Source: Nocardioides sp. R-C-SC26
Lineage (GTDB): Bacteria > Actinomycetota > Actinomycetes > Propionibacteriales > Nocardioidaceae
Direction: 5' to 3'
Assembly (NCBI RefSeq): GCF_021246465.1
Contig: NZ_JAHRHK010000008.1
Location: 8,228 to 45,115, forward strand
DNA: 36,888 bases
The position numbers and the translations under genes are program-made. Under the pieces are notes generated by a model. That model was not told the DNA's origin. It did no database searches and worked only from the letters and a program-made list of their open reading frames with translations. Below, in pieces: positions 1 through 9,096 of the stretch; the stretch's first letter is position 1; each line of letters starts with the position of its first letter.

Positions 1-123
1 GGCACAGCCGGAAACGCCCCCGGGCCCCGCCGCCCCCGAAGGAGACGACGGCGCCCGGATCCCCAACCCCGCATCGACCCGCCCTCATCGAAGGACGGAA
101 GCCGCGGGAGATGTGGTGCCGAC

Positions 124-143
124 CCGTCGTCGTCGCACGACGG
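124..143 (-). terminator. Hairpin downstream of the chemotaxis operon
   Basis: A 7-bp perfect inverted repeat (CCGTCGT / ACGACGG, 6-nt loop) lies 12 nt beyond the stop codon of the last chemotaxis gene. It has no T-tract, as is common in high-GC actinobacteria, so termination is inferred from position and stem only. Bases 1-110 beyond it show no recognisable gene; a Pro/Ala-rich open frame on the plus strand there could be the tail of a neighbour but cannot be supported. Confidence 0.4.
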
Positions 144-155
144 ATCGGCGCAAGC

Positions 156-2153
156 TCAGACCCGGAAGCGACCGACCAGGGCCTTGAGCTCGGTGGCCAT
201 GGTGGCCAGTTCGGTGGCCGACTGCAGGGTGTTCTGCGCACCCTGACGGGTGTCGTCGGCCGCGCTCGCGACCTGCGTGATGTCCTCGGAGATGCCATTG
301 GCACCGCCCGCGGCCTCGGTCACGCTGCGAGCGATCTCGTTCGTGGTGGCGGTCTGCTCCTCCACGGCGGACGCGATCGTCGTCTGGATGTCGTTGATCC
401 GGCCGATCACCTCGGAGATCTCGCTGATCGCGGTGACGGCCCCCGAGGTGTCGCCCTGGATCGCCTCGATCTTGCGACCGATGTCCTCCGTGGCGCGGGC
501 GGTCTCCTTGGCCAACTCCTTCACCTCGTTCGCGACGACCGCGAAGCCCTTGCCGGCGTCGCCGGCGCGAGCCGCCTCGATGGTGGCGTTGAGCGCGAGC
601 AGGTTGGTCTGCTGCGCGATCGAGGTGATCACCTTGATGACCTGGCCGATCTCGGCCGAGGACTCGCCCAGGCTGGAGACCGTCTCCTGCGCCGAGCCGG
701 CCACACCGACGGCACCCGTCGCCACGGACGCCGCCTCGGTCGCGTTCTGTGCGATCTCGCGGATGCTGGCGGTCATCTCCTCCGCCGCGGAGGCAACGGT
801 CTGGATGCTCGCCGACACCTCCGCCGACGCGCTAGACGCGCTCGCCGCGCGATCGGAGGTCAGGGTCGCACCATCGCCCATGCCCTGGCTGAGGATCGTC
901 AGCTGGTCGGAGGCGACCTCGAGCGCGTCGGCGGTGCGTCCGATGTCGACCATGCTCTGACGCAGCGTCGCGAGCAGCGAGGAGAGCCCACCGGCCAGCT
1001 GCCCGATGGCGTCCTCGCCGCTGACCTCGATCTCGCGGGTCAGGTCACCGGCACTCGCGGCACGCACGACGTCCAGCACCATGTCGACCTTCGCGGCGAC
1101 CTCGGCCGCCCGCTCGCGCTCGGCCACCTCGGAACCGATCCGCTCGACGGCCTGGGAGACCAGGCGACCGACGTTGCGGAGCGCGTCGAGCCGCTGCTGG
1201 GTGGGGTGCAGGGTCTCGGTGGCGAAGAAGTCCATCGTGCCGACGACCTTGCCCGCGACCATGATCGGGAAGCAGACGCCCGACTTCACGCCGACCTTCT
1301 GCGCGACCGGGGCACGCACGCAGTCGGTCATCTCACCGATGTCCTGGGTGAAGAAGAGGTCCTCGCTCGCCCAGGCACGGCCCGAGAGGCCGACCCCCTT
1401 GGCGAAGGACGCCTCGAGCGTCACCGCGCGGAACTCCGGGCCGGCGTCGCCGGACTCCACCGAGAACCGGAGCGTGTTGTCCGCAGGGTCGATGCTCCAG
1501 TAGGAGCCGTAGGCCCAGCCGAACTCCGAGCGCACCGTGTCGAGCGCGGAGCGGACGGCGTCCTCGACCGTGGTCGCGGCCTGCAGCCGGGCGAGCACCT
1601 GGTTGACGGCGGTTCCGTCGCGCATCGACTCGTCGAGCTCGCGCTCCTGACGCAGCTTGTCGGTGATGTTGTCCCAGGTCGCCATGGCACCGACGTAGTC
1701 GCCGGACTCGTCGAAGATCGCGTGCACCTCGAGATCGAGGGTCTCCGGGCCGACGCTGATGTGAGCACGACGCGGCAGCAGCGACGGGTCATCGAGGATC
1801 GCGCGCTGATAGCTCGGGTTCTTGTGGAAGATGTCGAGGTTCGCGCCGACGACCTCGTCCGGGCGGATCGGCAGCCAGTCGGCCAGGCGCACCAGCCCGT
1901 CACGGGTCGCCTGGTTGGCGTAGGTGATGTTGAAGTCGCGGTCGGCGAGCATCACCCGCGTGGGGACGACCTCGAGGATGCCCGGGAGGTTCTCGAGCTT
2001 GAGGGCCTCGACCCGGTCGACGTCGGCCCGTGCGACGGTCTCGGTCACGGTGGCGGGCGCCTCGGCCTTGGCGACCGTGCGACTCTTCGCGCCGGAGGCA
2101 CGAGACGTCGTCGAGCGGCCGCTGGACGTCGGCGGGGTGGCGAGTTCGGTCAC
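156..2153 (-). CDS. Soluble methyl-accepting chemotaxis protein with PAS and GAF domains
   Basis: This 665-aa chemoreceptor should signal to CheA through CheW. Residues about 50-165 look like a PAS domain and about 180-340 like a GAF domain (ending near [10 protein letters not shown]). A HAMP-like linker (about 355-405) and a long MCP signalling coiled coil follow; the hairpin tip lies around residues 505-550 ([18 protein letters not shown], then [15 protein letters not shown]). No transmembrane segment is visible, so it is a cytoplasmic receptor, probably sensing a small ligand, redox or energy state; the ligand is unknown. The GTG start is fixed by GGAGG six bases upstream and by a GTGA overlap with the cheW stop codon, which implies translational coupling. 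It is the last gene of the operon within the window. No CheY, CheB or CheR gene is present here; they may lie beyond the left edge. Confidence 0.93.
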   Translation of the reverse strand: MTELATPPTSSGRSTTSRASGAKSRTVAKAEAPATVTETVARADVDRVEALKLENLPGILEVVPTRVMLADRDFNITYANQATRDGLVRLADWLPIRPDEVVGANLDIFHKNPSYQRAILDDPSLLPRRAHISVGPETLDLEVHAIFDESGDYVGAMATWDNITDKLRQERELDESMRDGTAVNQVLARLQAATTVEDAVRSALDTVRSEFGWAYGSYWSIDPADNTLRFSVESGDAGPEFRAVTLEASFAKGVGLSGRAWASEDLFFTQDIGEMTDCVRAPVAQKVGVKSGVCFPIMVAGKVVGTMDFFATETLHPTQQRLDALRNVGRLVSQAVERIGSEVAERERAAEVAAKVDMVLDVVRAASAGDLTREIEVSGEDAIGQLAGGLSSLLATLRQSMVDIGRTADALEVASDQLTILSQGMGDGATLTSDRAASASSASAEVSASIQTVASAAEEMTASIREIAQNATEAASVATGAVGVAGSAQETVSSLGESSAEIGQVIKVITSIAQQTNLLALNATIEAARAGDAGKGFAVVANEVKELAKETARATEDIGRKIEAIQGDTSGAVTAISEISEVIGRINDIQTTIASAVEEQTATTNEIARSVTEAAGGANGISEDITQVASAADDTRQGAQNTLQSATELATMATELKALVGRFRV

Positions 2154-2656
2154 GATGGTCCTCCGGGGTTGGGTTCGGTGCTGGAGACGTCGACAGCCGC
2201 GTCGGCGTCGAGGACGAGAAGGATGGAGTCGGCCAGCGGCAGCACGCCGGTGACGACGTCCTGCACGGTGGCGGGCATGTTCGCGGGCGCGGGCTGCAGC
2301 GTGAACTCGTCGGCGTCCATGACGTCGCCGATGTCGTCGACGAGCAGCGAGACGACCTCGCCACGACTGCGAACGATCACGTTCATCGGCAGTTCGTCGG
2401 CACCGCGCGACGGCAGCCCGAGCCGGCAGCGCAGGTCGAGCGCGGTGACGATCTGGCCGCGCAGGTTGATCAGGCCGAGGACGGCCTCGGGAGCACACGG
2501 CACGCCGGTCATCTGCTGGTACCGCAGCACCTCCTGCACGTGCTCGACGCTGATGCCGAAGTGCAGGCCGTCCACCCAGAAGGTGCAGTACTGGCGGGCC
2601 AGTGCAGCGCTGTGCTGTGCCTCGTGGTCGGCACGGTCCAGGGTCGGCGCGGTCAT
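2150..2656 (-). CDS. cheW: Chemotaxis coupling protein CheW
   Basis: A 168-aa single-domain CheW, the SH3-like adaptor that bridges the receptor signalling tip and the CheA kinase. Family features are clear: [13 protein letters not shown] near residue 23, the [20 protein letters not shown] stretch, [16 protein letters not shown] near residues 60-75, and [13 protein letters not shown] in the second half. The ATG start overlaps the cheA stop codon (ATGA), and its own stop overlaps the receptor start, so all three proteins are probably made from one transcript by coupled translation. An AGGTG sequence about 5 nt upstream can serve as ribosome binding site. The 15-20 residue extensions at both ends are not conserved features of the family. 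Confidence 0.95.
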   Translation of the reverse strand: MTAPTLDRADHEAQHSAALARQYCTFWVDGLHFGISVEHVQEVLRYQQMTGVPCAPEAVLGLINLRGQIVTALDLRCRLGLPSRGADELPMNVIVRSRGEVVSLLVDDIGDVMDADEFTLQPAPANMPATVQDVVTGVLPLADSILLVLDADAAVDVSSTEPNPGGPS

Positions 2657-4965
2657 CGGGCACCTGCCAGGCTCGGGGCGGACGAGGCCGCCATCAAGGG
2701 TCCGACGACGGCCTCGAGGTCGACCAGGTCGGTCACCTTGTCCTGCACGACCGCCGAACCGAGCACGCCGTTGCGGCGACCCACCTCGGTCGGCACGACC
2801 GCCTCCTCGACGACGTCGAGAACGCGGTCGATGACGATGCCCACCCGGCGCCCGGCGTCCTCGTGGACGACGACGGCGATCTGGCCGTCCCGCGGGGGCG
2901 ACTCGGTCAGGCCGATGGCCGGCGCCAGCCGCACCAGCGGGAGGATCCCGTCGCGGTACTGCACCACCTCGGCTGAACCGGTGCGTTCGATGCGGTCGAT
3001 CGAGAATTCCTCCAACCGCGATACGGCGGTCAGCGGCAACGCAGCCCGTCGTCCGGCCGCCACCTCGAGCACGAGGAGCGCGCGCGAGTCGACGCGACTG
3101 CTGCGGACCTCCGGCACGTGGTGTCCGGCGGAGACGAGCACCCGGTCCCGCGCGATGCCGGCCACATCGAGGATCAGCGAGACGCGGCCGTCGCCCATGA
3201 TCGTGGCGCCGGCGTACATGGGAAGTGCCTTGAGCTGCCGGCCGATCGGCTTGACCACGATCTCCTGGGTGTCGTGGACCTCCTCGACACACAGTCCGAA
3301 CGTGGTGTCGTCGGCCTGGACGACGACGACGGTCAACGCCTCGCCATCGATGCGCTCACCCCCGAGCGCCTCGGCCAGGGAGACCAGCGGCAGCAGCCTC
3401 CCCCGTAGACGCAGCACGGGTGCGCCGGCGAGCACATCGACGGCGAGACGCTGCTCCTCCCCCTCGAGCCGGACCAGCTCGACGAGGTTGGCCTGCGGGA
3501 TGGCGTAGCGCTCGCCGCCCTCACCGACGACCAGCGCGGGGATGATCGCGAGGGTGAGCGGGATCCGCACCCGGCAGGTCGTGCCCTGGCCGACGACGCT
3601 GACCATGTCGACACTGCCGCCGATGCGCTCGATGCTGGTGCGCACGACGTCCATGCCGACGCCGCGGCCCGACACGTTCGTGACCTGCTCGGCGGTGGAG
3701 AAGCCCGGGCGGAAGATCAGGTCGAGCACCTCGCGCGGCTCCATGCGCGCCAGCTGCTCGCGGCTGACGACGCCGCGCGTGACGGCGAACTCGCCGATCC
3801 TGGCGGGGTCGATGCCGCGTCCGTCGTCGGTGATCTCGATGACGACCTGACCGCTCTCGTGGAAGGCACGCAGGTGAAGTCGCCCGGCGCGCACCTTGCC
3901 GAGCGCGTCGCGGTCCGCCGGCGGCTCGATGCCGTGGTCGAGCGAGTTGCGCACCAGGTGGGTCAGCGGCCCCTTGAGCGCCTCGAGCAGCGAGCGGTCG
4001 AGCTCGGTCTCGTGGCCCTCCATCTCCAGGTTGACCTCGCGGCCGAGCTGGTGGGCCAGGTCGCGCACGATGCGCGGCATCTTCGACCAGACCTGGCCGA
4101 TCGGCTGCATCCGCGTGCGCATCACGCTCTCCTGCAGCTCACTGGCCACCAGGTCGAGCCGTTGCGCGGCGCGCACGAGCTCGGCGTCGGCCGCGGCCGC
4201 TGTCGTCGCGTCGGTGCGCTGCAGGATCTGGTTGCGGGTCAGGACGAGCTCGCCGACGAGCTGCACCAGGCCGTCGAGGACGTCGATGTCGACACGCACG
4301 GACGCGTCGACGACGCCGCGGCGGGCGGTGCCCTCCTCGTCCATGGTGTGCTCGGCCTCCGCGGGCGTCGGGCTGAGAGCCGTGGGCGGCTCGACGGGCG
4401 CTGCGACTGCCGGCGCGGGAACCGGCGCGGGAACCGGCGCGACAGCCGGCATCGTGACGGCGGTTGCGGGCTGGGTGTCCTCGCCCGCCGTGGGCGCGAC
4501 GTCCTCGGCGAGAGGCGCGATCTCCGCGATCTCGACCGGGGCGGGCGTCGTCGCAGCGACCTCCTCGCCGATCGACTCGCCGGCCAGCACCCGCTCGAGC
4601 ACCGTGACGACGTCCTCGACAGGCACCGAGTCGTCGGTGTCGGCACCGCTCTGCTCGATGGAGTCCAGGAGCGCGCGGACCGTGTCGACCATCTGCAGCA
4701 GCACGCTGGCGACGTCCGCGGTCATCGTCATCTTCTGGTCGCGCAGGCGCGAGAGCAGGTCCTCGCCATGGTGGGTGAGCCGCTCGAGACGGCCGAAGGC
4801 CAAGAAGCCGCTGGTGCCCTTGATGGTGTGGATGGTGCGGAAGATGCTCGATAGCAGCTCCCGCGATCCCGGGCTCTGCTCGAGCTCGACGAGGTCACGG
4901 TCGAGCTGGTCGAGATTCTCATGGCTCTCGACCAAGAACTCGGTGACGATCTCGTCGTCGTTCAT
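2653..4965 (-). CDS. cheA: Chemotaxis histidine kinase CheA with two CheW-like domains
   Basis: A 770-aa kinase that phosphorylates response regulators on receptor input. The N-terminal Hpt domain carries the phospho-acceptor His46 ([12 protein letters not shown]). Residues 135-215 are an Ala/Pro-rich linker, and I see no P2 (CheY-binding) domain. The dimerisation helices span about 225-290. The ATPase domain shows the N box (LVRNSLDHG, Asn340), G1 (TDDGRGID, 379-386) and G2 (GRGVGMDVV, 433-441). Two CheW-like modules follow, at about 472-605 and 625-757, instead of the usual one. The start at ATG 4965 was chosen because it puts the Hpt domain at the canonical distance and is preceded by GAGGG; an in-frame longer version would run through the upstream repeat. 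It is the first gene of the cheA-cheW-MCP operon. Confidence 0.95.
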   Translation of the reverse strand: MNDDEIVTEFLVESHENLDQLDRDLVELEQSPGSRELLSSIFRTIHTIKGTSGFLAFGRLERLTHHGEDLLSRLRDQKMTMTADVASVLLQMVDTVRALLDSIEQSGADTDDSVPVEDVVTVLERVLAGESIGEEVAATTPAPVEIAEIAPLAEDVAPTAGEDTQPATAVTMPAVAPVPAPVPAPAVAAPVEPPTALSPTPAEAEHTMDEEGTARRGVVDASVRVDIDVLDGLVQLVGELVLTRNQILQRTDATTAAAADAELVRAAQRLDLVASELQESVMRTRMQPIGQVWSKMPRIVRDLAHQLGREVNLEMEGHETELDRSLLEALKGPLTHLVRNSLDHGIEPPADRDALGKVRAGRLHLRAFHESGQVVIEITDDGRGIDPARIGEFAVTRGVVSREQLARMEPREVLDLIFRPGFSTAEQVTNVSGRGVGMDVVRTSIERIGGSVDMVSVVGQGTTCRVRIPLTLAIIPALVVGEGGERYAIPQANLVELVRLEGEEQRLAVDVLAGAPVLRLRGRLLPLVSLAEALGGERIDGEALTVVVVQADDTTFGLCVEEVHDTQEIVVKPIGRQLKALPMYAGATIMGDGRVSLILDVAGIARDRVLVSAGHHVPEVRSSRVDSRALLVLEVAAGRRAALPLTAVSRLEEFSIDRIERTGSAEVVQYRDGILPLVRLAPAIGLTESPPRDGQIAVVVHEDAGRRVGIVIDRVLDVVEEAVVPTEVGRRNGVLGSAVVQDKVTDLVDLEAVVGPLMAASSAPSLAGAR

Positions 4966-5006
4966 CGCACCCTCCCTCAGGCGTCGTGCAGCAGCGGACG
5001 CCACCC

Positions 5007-5033
5007 CATTCGGCGAGGCGTCGGCGCAGTTGA
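5007..5033 (-). promoter_or_regulatory. Possible FliA/WhiG-type promoter for cheA
   Basis: Reading on the minus strand, TCAA, a 15-nt spacer and GCCGAATG resemble the sigma-28 class consensus TAAA-N15-GCCGATAA and end about 41 nt upstream of the cheA start. This would fit control of chemotaxis genes by a flagellar-type sigma factor. The match is partial (three of four and five of eight bases), so this is only a candidate. Confidence 0.28.
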
Positions 5034-5070
5034 GGAAGGAGCGGTGGCTGTCTAGGCGGGCGGGAGGCTG

Positions 5071-5165
5071 TCCGGTTTTCTCGGCCGACCGAAGAACCTG
5101 GACCTTGGCCGAGGAAGCTTCGTCGTCCAAGGTCCGGTTTTCTCGGCCGGCCGAGAAAACCGGAC
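5071..5165. repeat. Palindromic repeat element upstream of cheA
   Basis: The right half (5132-5165) is a 34-bp perfect palindrome: GTCCGGTTTTCTCGGCC followed by its exact reverse complement. The left half (5071-5124) begins with the same TCCGGTTTTCTCGGCC, decays after the centre, and continues as GGACCTTGGCC and GAAGCTTCG. The motif CCAAGGTCC just before the perfect palindrome mirrors GGACCTTGG in the left unit, so the whole stretch can also fold as one larger inverted repeat. A second copy with the same order of blocks is at the right edge of the window. It fills most of the gap between cheA and the neighbouring oxidoreductase gene. No coding potential is claimed. Confidence 0.85.
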
Positions 5166-5178
5166 GGAGCCGGCAGCC

Positions 5179-6366
5179 TCAGACCACCTCGAACCGCATC
5201 CCGGCGGCCTGGAGCCGAGCCAGGAGGTTGTCGCCCATAGCCTGGGCCGTGGTGAGGCAGCCGGCGAGGGACGGGTTGTCGTCGAAGGCCAGGCAGAGCG
5301 CGGACTCGGCGAGCATCTTGGCGGTCTCGGTGTAGCCGGGGTCGCCGCCGGAGACGCGGGTGTGCAGGGTGCGCGCGCCAGCCCCCGATCCGGCCGGAGT
5401 CTCGGCGACGAAGTCGACGGTGAACCAGGCCTTCTCACGACGGCGCTCGTCGGGACCGGAGCCCTGGGGGACCTTGGAGAGCAGGAAACGGCGAGCGGGC
5501 GGGATCTGCGAGGCCACCGTCATGACCGAGACGCCGACGGCGGTGCCGGCGACGTAGCGCAGCGTCTTGAAGCCGGCGAAGTGGGAGTAGCGGAACTCCG
5601 GCCCGTAGACGTCGAGGGCGGCGCCACTGCGGGCCACCACCTGCGGGTCGATGGTCGGAAGCGGCAGCAGGTAGTAGCCGAGCACCGAGTCACGCGTGGG
5701 CTTGCCCGACGTCGGCTTGGACGTGCGCCCGGACGGGCGCGGCTCGGCACGACGTCGCGCCTTGGCGGCAGCGGCCATCTGCTTGGCGCGTGAGAACGCG
5801 CCCATCGCGGAGTGGAAGGTGCCGCCCGAGAACGTGCCGGAGGAGCGGACGACGCCACGCAGGCGCACCGGTCCGGTCGGCTGCAGCTCCCGCATCGTGA
5901 AGTAGGCGCCGAGGTCGTGCGGGATCGAGTCGAAGCCACAGGCGTGCACGATCCGCGCGCCACTGGCCTGGGCGACGGCGTGCTGGGCGAGGTAGGTGGT
6001 GTCGACGAACTCCGGCTCCCCGGTGATGTCGACGTAGTCGGTGCCGGTCTCCGCGCAGGCGGCCACCAGCGGGGCGCCGAGCTGCTGGTACGGCCCGACG
6101 GTGGTGATGGCCACCTTCGCCCTCGACACGACGTCGGCGAGGGCGGCCTGGTCGGCGGCGTCCACCACGATCAGCTCGAGGTCGGCGCAGGCCGGGTGTT
6201 CGGCCGCGAGTCCGTCACGGACGGCGGCCAACTTGCTCTCGTTGCGCCCGGCCAGCGCCCAGCGCAGTCCGGCCGGGCCGTGGGCGGCGAGGTACTCCGC
6301 GGTCAGGCCACCGGTGAATCCGGTGGCTCCGAAGAGGACGAGATCGAGGTCGCGCTCACCAGTCAT
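5179..6366 (-). CDS. Saccharopine dehydrogenase / trans-acting enoyl reductase-like oxidoreductase
   Basis: A 395-aa protein starting with a Rossmann nucleotide-binding loop, GATGFTG at residues 13-19, followed by LAGRNESKL, a typical NADP-contacting segment. The stretches TTVGPYQQLGAPLV, TGTDYVDITGEPEFVD and HACGFDSIPHDLG are signatures of the saccharopine-dehydrogenase-like group that includes the mycobacterial trans-acting enoyl reductases of phenolic glycolipid synthesis. Length fits the family. The substrate cannot be read from the sequence: no polyketide synthase or lysine pathway gene is nearby, so a lipid-modifying role is only a family-level guess. It is divergent from the sigma factor gene, with a 57-bp gap. 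A minus-strand CAGAGT 7 nt before the ATG suggests a leaderless transcript. Confidence 0.85.
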   Translation of the reverse strand: MTGERDLDLVLFGATGFTGGLTAEYLAAHGPAGLRWALAGRNESKLAAVRDGLAAEHPACADLELIVVDAADQAALADVVSRAKVAITTVGPYQQLGAPLVAACAETGTDYVDITGEPEFVDTTYLAQHAVAQASGARIVHACGFDSIPHDLGAYFTMRELQPTGPVRLRGVVRSSGTFSGGTFHSAMGAFSRAKQMAAAAKARRRAEPRPSGRTSKPTSGKPTRDSVLGYYLLPLPTIDPQVVARSGAALDVYGPEFRYSHFAGFKTLRYVAGTAVGVSVMTVASQIPPARRFLLSKVPQGSGPDERRREKAWFTVDFVAETPAGSGAGARTLHTRVSGGDPGYTETAKMLAESALCLAFDDNPSLAGCLTTAQAMGDNLLARLQAAGMRFEVV

Positions 6367-6387
6367 GCACGAAACTCTGACATCGGT

Positions 6388-6414
6388 GGAACCTCAGCCC
6401 AACCCCGTCTCGTC
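6388..6414 (+). promoter_or_regulatory. Possible ECF-type promoter of the sigma factor gene
   Basis: GGAAC, 18 nt, then CGTC lies just upstream of the sigma factor start at 6424. ECF promoters typically show a GGAAC -35 and a CGTC/CGTT -10 separated by 16-17 nt, so the spacer is slightly long. If real, it would make the sigma factor autoregulatory. Confidence 0.25.
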
Positions 6415-6423
6415 CTATCCACG

Positions 6424-6963
6424 ATGAACACGCTCCCGACGGCCGCCGACGACGGCGACTTCGCCGCCTACGTCCAGGAGAGTTGGCCTGCCCTGGTGCG
6501 GTCGGCGGTCTTCCTCGGCTGCACGCCCCACGAGGCCGAGGACATCGCCCAGACCACGCTGGTGCGCTGCTACGCCGCCTGGCCGCGCGTCGTCCGCGCC
6601 GACAACCGGACGGCGTACGTCTACCGGATGCTGCTCAACTGCCTGCGCGACAGCAGGCGTCGCCGCTGGTGGGGCGAGCGGCCCACCGAGCACCTGCCCC
6701 ACGACCCCACCCCCGCACCCGACGCGATGAGCGTCGTCGACACCGCCGACGCCGTGCACCGGGCTCTGGCGGGCCTGGGCAAGCCGCACCGCGACGTCGT
6801 CGTGCTGCGCTACTTCGCCGGCCTCACCGAGGCCGAGACCGCCGAGGCGCTCGGCGTCCCGGCCGGCACCGTGAAGAGCCGCCTCTCACGCTCGCTGGCG
6901 CGGCTCGCCGCCGACGCCCACCTCGCCGACCTCAAGCCCGACCTGACCGGAGATCTCTCATGA
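6424..6963 (+). CDS. SigE-family ECF RNA polymerase sigma factor
   Basis: A 179-aa sigma-70 factor of the extracytoplasmic-function type. Region 2 covers about residues 12-85 (DFAAYVQESWPALVRSAVFL, then HEAEDIAQTTLVRCYAAWPRV and AYVYRMLLNCLRDSRRRRWW). Region 4 covers about 112-165 with the HTH LTEAETAEALGVPAGTVKSRL. The layout and the WW/arginine patch match the actinobacterial SigE family of short ECF factors. Its TGA overlaps the ATG of the downstream beta-propeller gene, so the two are translationally coupled. In ECF systems the coupled downstream gene usually encodes the anti-sigma factor; here no zinc-binding anti-sigma domain is visible, and the propeller protein takes that position. 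ATG 6424 is the first start that gives an intact region 2. Confidence 0.92.
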   Translation: MNTLPTAADDGDFAAYVQESWPALVRSAVFLGCTPHEAEDIAQTTLVRCYAAWPRVVRADNRTAYVYRMLLNCLRDSRRRRWWGERPTEHLPHDPTPAPDAMSVVDTADAVHRALAGLGKPHRDVVVLRYFAGLTEAETAEALGVPAGTVKSRLSRSLARLAADAHLADLKPDLTGDLS

Positions 6964-9071
6964 CCGACCTCGAACGCCACTGGGACGACGTGCCAGTGGG
7001 CCCCGCGCCCGTGCAGGCGATCCTGCGCGAGGGACGGCGCAGCGCCGCCACGTCGTCGCGAGGCGACCGGAGGCGTCGCGCACGGCGCGGCTTCGTCGGC
7101 GCCGGCGTGCTCGCCGGGCTCGGCGGCGCGTTCGTCGCCGGCACGTTGGTCTCCCAGCCGGCCGGAGTCTCCGGCGCCGGGCTGGGCGCCGGCGCGGGCG
7201 GCACCGGGAGCGGCCCCGGTGCGCCCGCGTTCGTCCCGGCCGCGTTCCACGGCGCGCTGCAGGAGCCCGCGTCCTGCGAGGACCTGCTCGACCACTACCG
7301 CGACGCCGCCGTCGATCTCGTCGGGGCGTGGGGGTGGCAGTACGGCTTCGGCTACGCCCGCGACGCGCTCGGGAACGCCGTCGCCGTCGCCGGGGCTGGC
7401 GTCCCGCGGAACCTGCGGGCACCCATGACCGAGGCCAGCGCCGACTCCGCGTTCCGCACCAGCGCCAAGACCACCACCGCGACGACCAGCGAGACCGGCA
7501 CCAACGTGCAGGAGGCGGGCGTCGACGAGCCCGACGCCGTCAAGACCGACGGCGAGCTCCTGGTGCGGCTGCGAGGCACCGAGCTGACCACCTACGACGT
7601 CTCGGGCGACGACGTCGAGCGGCTCGGCTCGCTCGACCTCGGCGACTTCCGCGACGGCGAGCTGCTCCTGACCGGCACGACGGTCGTGGCGATCGGCAAC
7701 GACGGCAGCCGCTCGGACCGACGCGTGTGGTGGCAGCAGATCGCCCCGCAGACCCGGGTGCTGCGCATCGACGTCTCCGACCCGACGGCGCCGAGCATCG
7801 ACCAGACGCTCGACGTCGACGCCGCCAGCGTCACCGCCCGGCAGCACGGCAGCGACGTCCGGCTGGTGCTGCGCTCCGGCCTGCCCGAGTTCGACTTCGT
7901 GCGGCCCGGCCGCGGCAACGGCGGCCAGCGCACGGCCACCGAAGCCAACCGGCGCCTGATCGCGGAGTCCACGCTCGCCGACTGGCTGCCCACCCTGAGC
8001 ATCGACGACGGCGCGCCCGAGCAGCTCGTCTCCTGCGACCAGGTGGCGATCCCGCGCGCCGATCTCGGGCTCGGCACGATGACCGTCGTCGGGTTCGACG
8101 CCGCGTCGCCGGTCGACGACGTCGCGGGACTGGCCTCGCTCGGTGTGGCCGCCGACGCGCCGCTGGCCTACGAGTCGACCGACCGGCTCTACCTGGCCGC
8201 GAGTCCGCCCCCCACCGGCATGTGCTGGGACCTCTGCACACCGACCATCGGCGGATTCCGCGGCACGTCGTCGGGCACCACGACGTTCTACGAGTTCGGC
8301 CTGGACGGCCCGGCCGCGAGCTACGTCGGCGCCGGCGAGGTCGAGGGCACGGTGCGCGACCGCTGGTCGATGGACGAGGCGGACGGCGTGCTGCGCGTCG
8401 CCGTCGGCCCCTCGAGCGAGACCGGCAACTTCAACTCCGTCGTGACACTGCGCAGCGAGGGTGACGAGCTGGTCGAGATCGGACGCCTCGACGGGCTGGG
8501 GCGCAACGAGGACATCCAGTCGGTGCGCTGGTTCGACGGGCTCGCTCTGCTGGTGACCTTCCGCCGGATCGACCCGTTCTACGCCGTCGACCTCACCGAC
8601 GTGGAGAACCCGACGCTGCTCGGCGAGCTGAAGATCCCCGGCTTCTCCTCCTACCTGCATCCGCTCGGGGGCGAGCGAGTGCTTGGGCTCGGCGAAGGCC
8701 CGCAGCGCACGCCGTCGGGTCGTCGGAGCTGGGGTGGGCAGGTGGGGCTGTTCGACGTCACCGATCTCACCGATCCGCAGCGCATCGACGTCCACGGCTA
8801 CGGCCCCGGCAGCCGGACCCTCGCGGGCGGCGACCCGCGTCAGTTCACCTGGCTTCCCGAGCAGCGTCTGGCCCTGACGGTCGTCGCCCGGGGCCGTGCG
8901 GGCTACGTGTCGGCGATGAAGATCTGGGGCGGCGAACTGCGCACGAACATGACCCGGGTCGAGTTCGGCTCCGACGTCGACCTGGTGCGCACCGTGCCGA
9001 TCGCCACCGACGACGGGCTCAAGGTCGCGCTCGTCACCGGCGAGGACGTCGAGTTCTTCGAGCTGCCCTAG
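6960..9071 (+). CDS. Membrane-anchored or Tat-exported beta-propeller protein, possible sigma regulator
   Basis: A 703-aa protein. Residues 1-43 are a short, basic, presumably cytosolic segment. They lead into RRGFVGAGVLAGLGG (42-56), which resembles a twin-arginine signal, with the hydrophobic stretch at 44-64. The rest is a secreted beta-propeller of the COG4880 type (distantly WD40-like), recognised by NVQEAGVDEPDAVKTDGELL near residues 180-200, repeated blades such as VLRIDVSDPTAPSI, AVDLTDVENPTLLG and LFDVTDLTDPQRI, and the late GFSSYLHPLGGERVLGLG. Cysteine pairs (GMCWDLC) may be disulfides. The start overlaps the sigma factor stop (ATGA). Seen: the architecture and the coupling. Known: family members are exported and of unknown function. 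Inferred: the N-terminal segment may contact the sigma factor so that the propeller works as surface sensor and anti-sigma in one chain. A simple regulon member is the alternative. Confidence 0.88.
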   Translation: MTDLERHWDDVPVGPAPVQAILREGRRSAATSSRGDRRRRARRGFVGAGVLAGLGGAFVAGTLVSQPAGVSGAGLGAGAGGTGSGPGAPAFVPAAFHGALQEPASCEDLLDHYRDAAVDLVGAWGWQYGFGYARDALGNAVAVAGAGVPRNLRAPMTEASADSAFRTSAKTTTATTSETGTNVQEAGVDEPDAVKTDGELLVRLRGTELTTYDVSGDDVERLGSLDLGDFRDGELLLTGTTVVAIGNDGSRSDRRVWWQQIAPQTRVLRIDVSDPTAPSIDQTLDVDAASVTARQHGSDVRLVLRSGLPEFDFVRPGRGNGGQRTATEANRRLIAESTLADWLPTLSIDDGAPEQLVSCDQVAIPRADLGLGTMTVVGFDAASPVDDVAGLASLGVAADAPLAYESTDRLYLAASPPPTGMCWDLCTPTIGGFRGTSSGTTTFYEFGLDGPAASYVGAGEVEGTVRDRWSMDEADGVLRVAVGPSSETGNFNSVVTLRSEGDELVEIGRLDGLGRNEDIQSVRWFDGLALLVTFRRIDPFYAVDLTDVENPTLLGELKIPGFSSYLHPLGGERVLGLGEGPQRTPSGRRSWGGQVGLFDVTDLTDPQRIDVHGYGPGSRTLAGGDPRQFTWLPEQRLALTVVARGRAGYVSAMKIWGGELRTNMTRVEFGSDVDLVRTVPIATDDGLKVALVTGEDVEFFELP

Positions 9072-9096
9072 GGCTGCTGCGCCTGCCTCGGCCGTC

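Noticed and set aside
1..110. C-terminal tail of a gene entering from the left edge
   Set aside because: One plus-strand frame is open and Pro/Ala-rich, but there is too little sequence and no recognisable motif to support it.
111..2834. A 907-codon open frame on the plus strand opposite the MCP and cheW genes
   Set aside because: It is antisense to clear chemotaxis proteins and has the Arg/Gly/Asp/His-rich composition typical of shadow frames in high-GC DNA; no domain is recognisable.
4966..5130. N-terminal extension of CheA by 55 codons
   Set aside because: It would be encoded by the palindromic repeat and intergenic DNA, has no family match, and ATG 4965 has a good ribosome binding site and gives the canonical Hpt start.
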